Shown here: positions 60,586 to 64,000 of the stretch, piece by piece
How the letters are laid out: each line of letters starts with the position of its first letter
How positions within the stretch are numbered: the stretch's first letter is position 1
From: JAFNAG01 sp963824985
Lineage (GTDB): Bacteria; Acidobacteriota; UBA6911
DNA length: 64,000 nt
Direction: 5' to 3'
NCBI GenBank assembly: GCA_963824985.1
Contig: CAWGRQ010000036.1
Location: forward strand, 62,001 to 126,000
Translations under genes and position numbers: made by a program
The notes under the pieces: generated by a model
Told to the model about the DNA's origin: nothing
Seen by the model: the letters and a program-made list of their open reading frames with translations, nothing else
Database searches by the model: none

Positions 60586-61278
60586 GTGAACGAAGCCGGC
60601 CAGACTTGTTACAGGATTCACTTTCCCGAAAAAGTGGACTTTGCGGAAGCACTCGCTTTGCAGATGAAGATCTGCGAGCGGAAGAAGGCGGGATGGCCGC
60701 CGGACGTGCTGCTCCTGCTGGAGCACCCTCCGGTGATCACGCTCGGGCGCAACAGCGATTGGCACAACCTGTTGGTTACAGATGAGGTTTTGCGGGCCAG
60801 AGGAGTAAGCCGCTTCCACGTGGATCGGGGCGGAGACATCACCTTTCATGGCCCTGGCCAATTGGTCGGGTACCCCCTGCTGAAACTCGAACCACCCGAG
60901 CAGGATGTGCACCGCTATATGCGTAATCTGGAAGAGATGATGATCCGCGTCCTTGCCGATTTCGGGATCGATGCGGGCCGGGAAGGGAAACTCACAGGGG
61001 TCTGGACCGATTCCGGCAAGATTTGCGCAATGGGGGTCCACATTAGCCGTTGGGTGACTCGACACGGTTTCGCTTTGAATGTAAGTACCGATCTGTCGTA
61101 TTACGATCTGATTGTGCCGTGCGGGCTGAGCGGGAAGCGCGTCACCTCAATGCAGGAGATTCTGAAACGAGACGTAAACATTCTGGAGGTGGCGGATAGG
61201 CTGGCGGCCCACTTCGAGGGTATATTCGGGCGAAAAATGATCCCAATGCCCGTTGCCGACCTGCGAACGTTGATTTAG
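60586..61278 (+). CDS. lipB: Octanoyltransferase (lipoate synthesis)
   Basis: Moves the octanoyl group from ACP to apo-E2 lipoyl domains. 230 residues with LLLLEHPPVITLGRNS, HVDRGGDITFHGPGQLVGYP, catalytic Cys in VPCGLSGKRVTSMQEI and GVWTDSGKICAMGVHISRWVTRHGFALNVSTDL. Starts at GTG 60586, 7 bp after lpdA, which fits its role of supplying lipoate to the E2 encoded next. Confidence 0.95.
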   Translation: MNEAGQTCYRIHFPEKVDFAEALALQMKICERKKAGWPPDVLLLLEHPPVITLGRNSDWHNLLVTDEVLRARGVSRFHVDRGGDITFHGPGQLVGYPLLKLEPPEQDVHRYMRNLEEMMIRVLADFGIDAGREGKLTGVWTDSGKICAMGVHISRWVTRHGFALNVSTDLSYYDLIVPCGLSGKRVTSMQEILKRDVNILEVADRLAAHFEGIFGRKMIPMPVADLRTLI

Positions 61279-61337
61279 TGGGGGCAAGCGGCCGGCAAGA
61301 TAACCGCCGCCGCTTCTTTCATTCCTGATGAGGAATT

Positions 61338-62768
61338 ATGCCAATCGATGTGATCATGCCGCAATTGGGAGAATCGATATTCGAGGGCACGTTGACCAAA
61401 TGGCTGAAAAAGGTCGGCGACAGCGTAGCGCTCAATGAGCCGCTCTTTGAAATCTCAACCGACAAGGTCGACAGCGAAATCGCTTCCCCAGCAGACGGTG
61501 TGTTGAGCCGGATTCTGGTGGCAGCCGGGAAAGTTGCCCAAGTTGGTTCAATCCTGGCCATTCTTGTGGAAGGGGAAACTGAAAGTAAGGCCACTTCCGG
61601 TGAAGTGCTCGCCACGCCGCTGCCGGCGCTCCCCGAAGCATATGCAATGCCTGATGATACCCCCCCGGAGGCGGCCGCTCAGCCACCGCACGCGGTTGTG
61701 ATAGATTTGCCGCCGGCGGGTCCCGACACGCTGTCGGATGCCGATATCCGCACATCTCCACTCGTGCGCCGGATGGCGCGGGAGCATGGTATCGATCTGA
61801 CGACGATCCATGGTACGGGCCTTTCGGGAAGGATTACCAGAAAGGACATACTTCGGCTGCTGGAATCCCCGGATGTCAAGGGACGGGTGTCGACTGCGGA
61901 ACCAGTGGCGGACGCAGTCGAGGTTCCGCAGCCGGCACCTCCCCTTCCGGAGCCATGGGTGCCGGAGGCGCCCGAAGCTGCGCGGCCATTAAAGACCGAG
62001 CCGGCCCTCCAGACTGATACCGCTTCACCGCAAAAATCCGCGCTTCCAGGTTCGGTTGACAGACCTGCGGCCGGGGAGGCAACGGAGACCATTGCGATGA
62101 CTGCCATGCGCAAGGCCATCGCGGAACGTATGTTACTCAGCCGAAGGACATCGGCTCATGTGCAGACGGTTTTCGAAGTCGACATGACCGCGATTGTGGG
62201 CTTGCGTGAAAAGCACAAGGATGAGTTTGCGGTGCGTGCAGGGGTCAAACTGACCTATACGGCATTTATTGCCAGTGCGCTCGTAAACACGCTGCGCGAT
62301 TATCCGATTCTCAACAGCTCCGTGTCCGGGGATCAGATTATTCTGAAAAAGTCGATGAATCTCGGCATTGCCGTGGCTCTTGATTCCGGGTTGATTGTTC
62401 CGGTGGTCAAGGACGCCCAGACGAAAACATTCACCGAGCTTGCCGTTGCCATCCACGATCTTGCCGAGCGGGCGCGAGCCAAAAGGCTGAGTCCGGAAGA
62501 AGTGCAGAACGGCACCATCACGATTACCAATCCCGGTATCTTCGGCTCGCTGTTCGGCACTCCGATTATTAATCAGCCGCAGGTGGCGATTCTCGATGTG
62601 GGGACAATCGAGAAACGGCCGGTGGTTGTCAATGACGCGATTGCGATCCGGACCATGGCGTACCTGGTCCTGTCATTTGACCACCGGGTCATTGATGGTG
62701 CCGTCGCCGATCAGTTCATGGCGGCACTGAAGGCCCGGCTTCAGAACTGGACGGCCTGGGTGGAGTGA
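61338..62768 (+). CDS. Dihydrolipoamide acyltransferase (E2)
   Basis: 476 residues. Lipoyl domain (1–80) with the lipoylated Lys in ISTDKVDSEIASPADG, a Pro/Ala linker, peripheral subunit-binding domain (TSPLVRRMAREHGIDLTTI … GRITRKDIL), second linker, then catalytic domain (~250–476) with TAMRKAIAERM and the active site SFDHRVIDGAVADQFM. Branched-chain or 2-oxoglutarate/pyruvate specificity cannot be decided. No E1 genes are adjacent, so the complex uses an E1 coded elsewhere. Confidence 0.93.
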   Translation: MPIDVIMPQLGESIFEGTLTKWLKKVGDSVALNEPLFEISTDKVDSEIASPADGVLSRILVAAGKVAQVGSILAILVEGETESKATSGEVLATPLPALPEAYAMPDDTPPEAAAQPPHAVVIDLPPAGPDTLSDADIRTSPLVRRMAREHGIDLTTIHGTGLSGRITRKDILRLLESPDVKGRVSTAEPVADAVEVPQPAPPLPEPWVPEAPEAARPLKTEPALQTDTASPQKSALPGSVDRPAAGEATETIAMTAMRKAIAERMLLSRRTSAHVQTVFEVDMTAIVGLREKHKDEFAVRAGVKLTYTAFIASALVNTLRDYPILNSSVSGDQIILKKSMNLGIAVALDSGLIVPVVKDAQTKTFTELAVAIHDLAERARAKRLSPEEVQNGTITITNPGIFGSLFGTPIINQPQVAILDVGTIEKRPVVVNDAIAIRTMAYLVLSFDHRVIDGAVADQFMAALKARLQNWTAWVE

Positions 62769-62810
62769 CCACGCTGCATCGCAAGACCAGAGCCGCACGC
62801 TTCCATATTT

Positions 62811-64000
62811 TCAGAGTGAGTCGGCAAGAACCTCGGCGATATCCCTCACCTGCACGCGCTCATCCGCGTCCTTAGCCTTCAGGCCGTCGGTCAGCATGGT
62901 CATGCAGAAGGGGCAGGACGTCGCAATCGTATGCGGAGAAAGGCGAAGCGCCTCTTCGGTGCGCTCGATGTTGATCCGCTTCCCCTCTTTTTCCTCCATG
63001 AACATTCTTGCTCCACCGGCCCCGCAGCAGAATCCCCGGTCCTTGGAACGTTTCATTTCTGCCAGCGGGCTTCCGGCCGCCGCGAGCACACTTCTAGGGG
63101 CATCGTAAATGCCGTTGTGTCGGCCCAGGTAGCAGGAGTCGTGAACTGTGGTCCGGTTGCGGGTTTGGTTCCCGATCTTGAGCCGGCCGGAATGTACAAG
63201 TTCATCAAGGAGAGCGGCGTGATGAACGACATCATAGGAGCCGCCGAATTGCGGAAACTCATTCTTGATCGTGTTGTAGCAGTGAGGACAGCTGGCCACG
63301 ATTCTCTTGACGCCGTAACGGTTCAGGGTCTCGACGTTTTCTGCGATCAGCATCTGGGCGAGATACTCGTTTCCGGCCCGCCGGGCCGGGTCCCCATTAC
63401 ATTTTTCTTCGGTTCCGAGAATCGCAAACCGGATTCCGGCGGCGGAAAGGAGCTTGACGATGGCGCGGCTGACTTTCTGGTAGCGCTGGTCGTAGGATCC
63501 GGCACACCCAACCCAGTACAGCAGGTCAATGCCTGCGCCCCCGGATTCAGCCATTGTGGCCACACCGAGGCCTTTAGCCCAATCAGCGCGGGTTTCGTGG
63601 CTGAAGGCCCAGGGCGAATAGTTGGTCTCCAGGTTCTTGAAAGTGCCCGTAAGTTCCTCGGGAAAACGGGATTCTGTCAACACGAGGAAACGGCGCATGT
63701 CCATGATTGCAGGGACGTGTTCGATGCTGACGGGACATTCCTCCATGCAGGCGCGACAAGTCGTGCACGCCCACAACTCCTGGTCGGTGACAAAATTGTC
63801 CAAGAGTCGATGATCGAGCAGCTCCCTGGGCGGATCTAAGGTGCGGGACCGCAAATGCGGCGCGAGCTCGGCCGTGCGCTGCCGGATGTTCATGATGATC
63901 TTGCGCGGGCTCAGCATTTTCTGGGTGTTATTGGCCGGGCATACGGAGGTGCACCGGCCACAGTCCGTGCAGGTAAACCCGTCAAGCAGCTGTTTCCATG
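62811..64000 (-). CDS. CCG-domain (Fe-S)-binding oxidoreductase, 5' end outside window
   Basis: HdrD/GlpC-like electron-transfer protein; the frame continues beyond 64000. N-terminal ferredoxin part CTDCGRCTSVCP and CTTCRACMEECPV, then two CCG domains: YWVGCAGSYD…SCPHCYNTIKNEF, and VHDSCYLGRHNGIYD…RGFCCGAGGARMFMEEKEGKRIN…TSCPFCMTM. It takes electrons from an unidentified donor. Convergent with the E2 gene, 42 bp apart, with no clear terminator between them. Confidence 0.9.
   Translation of the reverse strand, partial: WKQLLDGFTCTDCGRCTSVCPANNTQKMLSPRKIIMNIRQRTAELAPHLRSRTLDPPRELLDHRLLDNFVTDQELWACTTCRACMEECPVSIEHVPAIMDMRRFLVLTESRFPEELTGTFKNLETNYSPWAFSHETRADWAKGLGVATMAESGGAGIDLLYWVGCAGSYDQRYQKVSRAIVKLLSAAGIRFAILGTEEKCNGDPARRAGNEYLAQMLIAENVETLNRYGVKRIVASCPHCYNTIKNEFPQFGGSYDVVHHAALLDELVHSGRLKIGNQTRNRTTVHDSCYLGRHNGIYDAPRSVLAAAGSPLAEMKRSKDRGFCCGAGGARMFMEEKEGKRINIERTEEALRLSPHTIATSCPFCMTMLTDGLKAKDADERVQVRDIAEVLADSL

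Noticed and set aside
1..64000. CRISPR array or prophage
   Set aside because: No regularly spaced direct repeats of CRISPR length and no phage structural or integrase genes were seen; the repeats present are dispersed inverted elements.

Overview
The window looks like a chromosomal piece of an Acidobacteriota bacterium, probably anaerobic or facultative and known mainly from metagenomes. The main clues are two adjacent acidobacterial-type VWFA proteins, a run of secreted amidohydrolases with Gly/Arg-rich loops, a DUF4097–ECF sigma–anti-sigma cassette, bacillithiol synthesis (bshA), RNase J, and a NuoEF/GltD/GltB-type electron-transfer operon. The lineage is inferred from gene content only; there is no rRNA gene here.

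Layout. 1–7.7 kb (minus strand): a frameshifted membrane/GAF protein cut by the window edge, two VWFA proteins, FtsK, RNase J and RsmA. 7.7–14 kb (plus): thioredoxin, PurA, DUF4097/ECF/anti-sigma, tRNA-Lys and a TolC-type outer-membrane protein. 14–22 kb: RNase HI, an orphan histidine kinase, tRNA-Glu, an IPT-domain secreted protein, pyruvate kinase, BshA and a homoserine-dehydrogenase-like enzyme. 22.3–29.5 kb (minus): a MITE, then a five-gene operon (Cys-rich protein, NuoE, NuoF–GltD fusion, HoxU/NuoG-like Fe-S protein, FMN glutamate synthase domain) preceded by a near-consensus sigma-54 promoter and two tandem palindromes. A sigma-54 activator and its histidine kinase lie just upstream (29.9–32.7 kb), so the region reads as a two-component-controlled redox module. 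33–41 kb: TerB, HEAT protein, then an export operon of one unknown secreted protein, three successive HlyD-like adaptors and a MacB-like permease, closed by a strong terminator. 41–46 kb (minus): three secreted amidohydrolases. 46.8–48.6 kb: an unfamiliar mobile element with 26-bp inverted ends. 48.7–57.7 kb (plus): IscA-like, FolB, MerR, NuoB, NuoD, radical SAM, DUF2203, Map, a methyltransferase, a Fur–ferritin-like fusion and NuoI. 58–64 kb: XdhC, REP-like repeats, the E3–LipB–E2 lipoate operon and a partial CCG-domain Fe-S protein.

Three themes go beyond routine annotation. (1) Several short repeat families: CCACGGATT elements including an autonomous-looking copy; GTACTCG elements with TTA duplications; a GGGCCTGTGACG MITE with TAA duplications; and, inside the last two, a shared structured core whose stems covary. 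(2) The sigma-54-controlled NuoEF–GltDB operon. (3) At least twelve frameshifts in four genes, every one explained by a single extra base, which points to insertion-type sequencing error unless re-sequencing confirms them.
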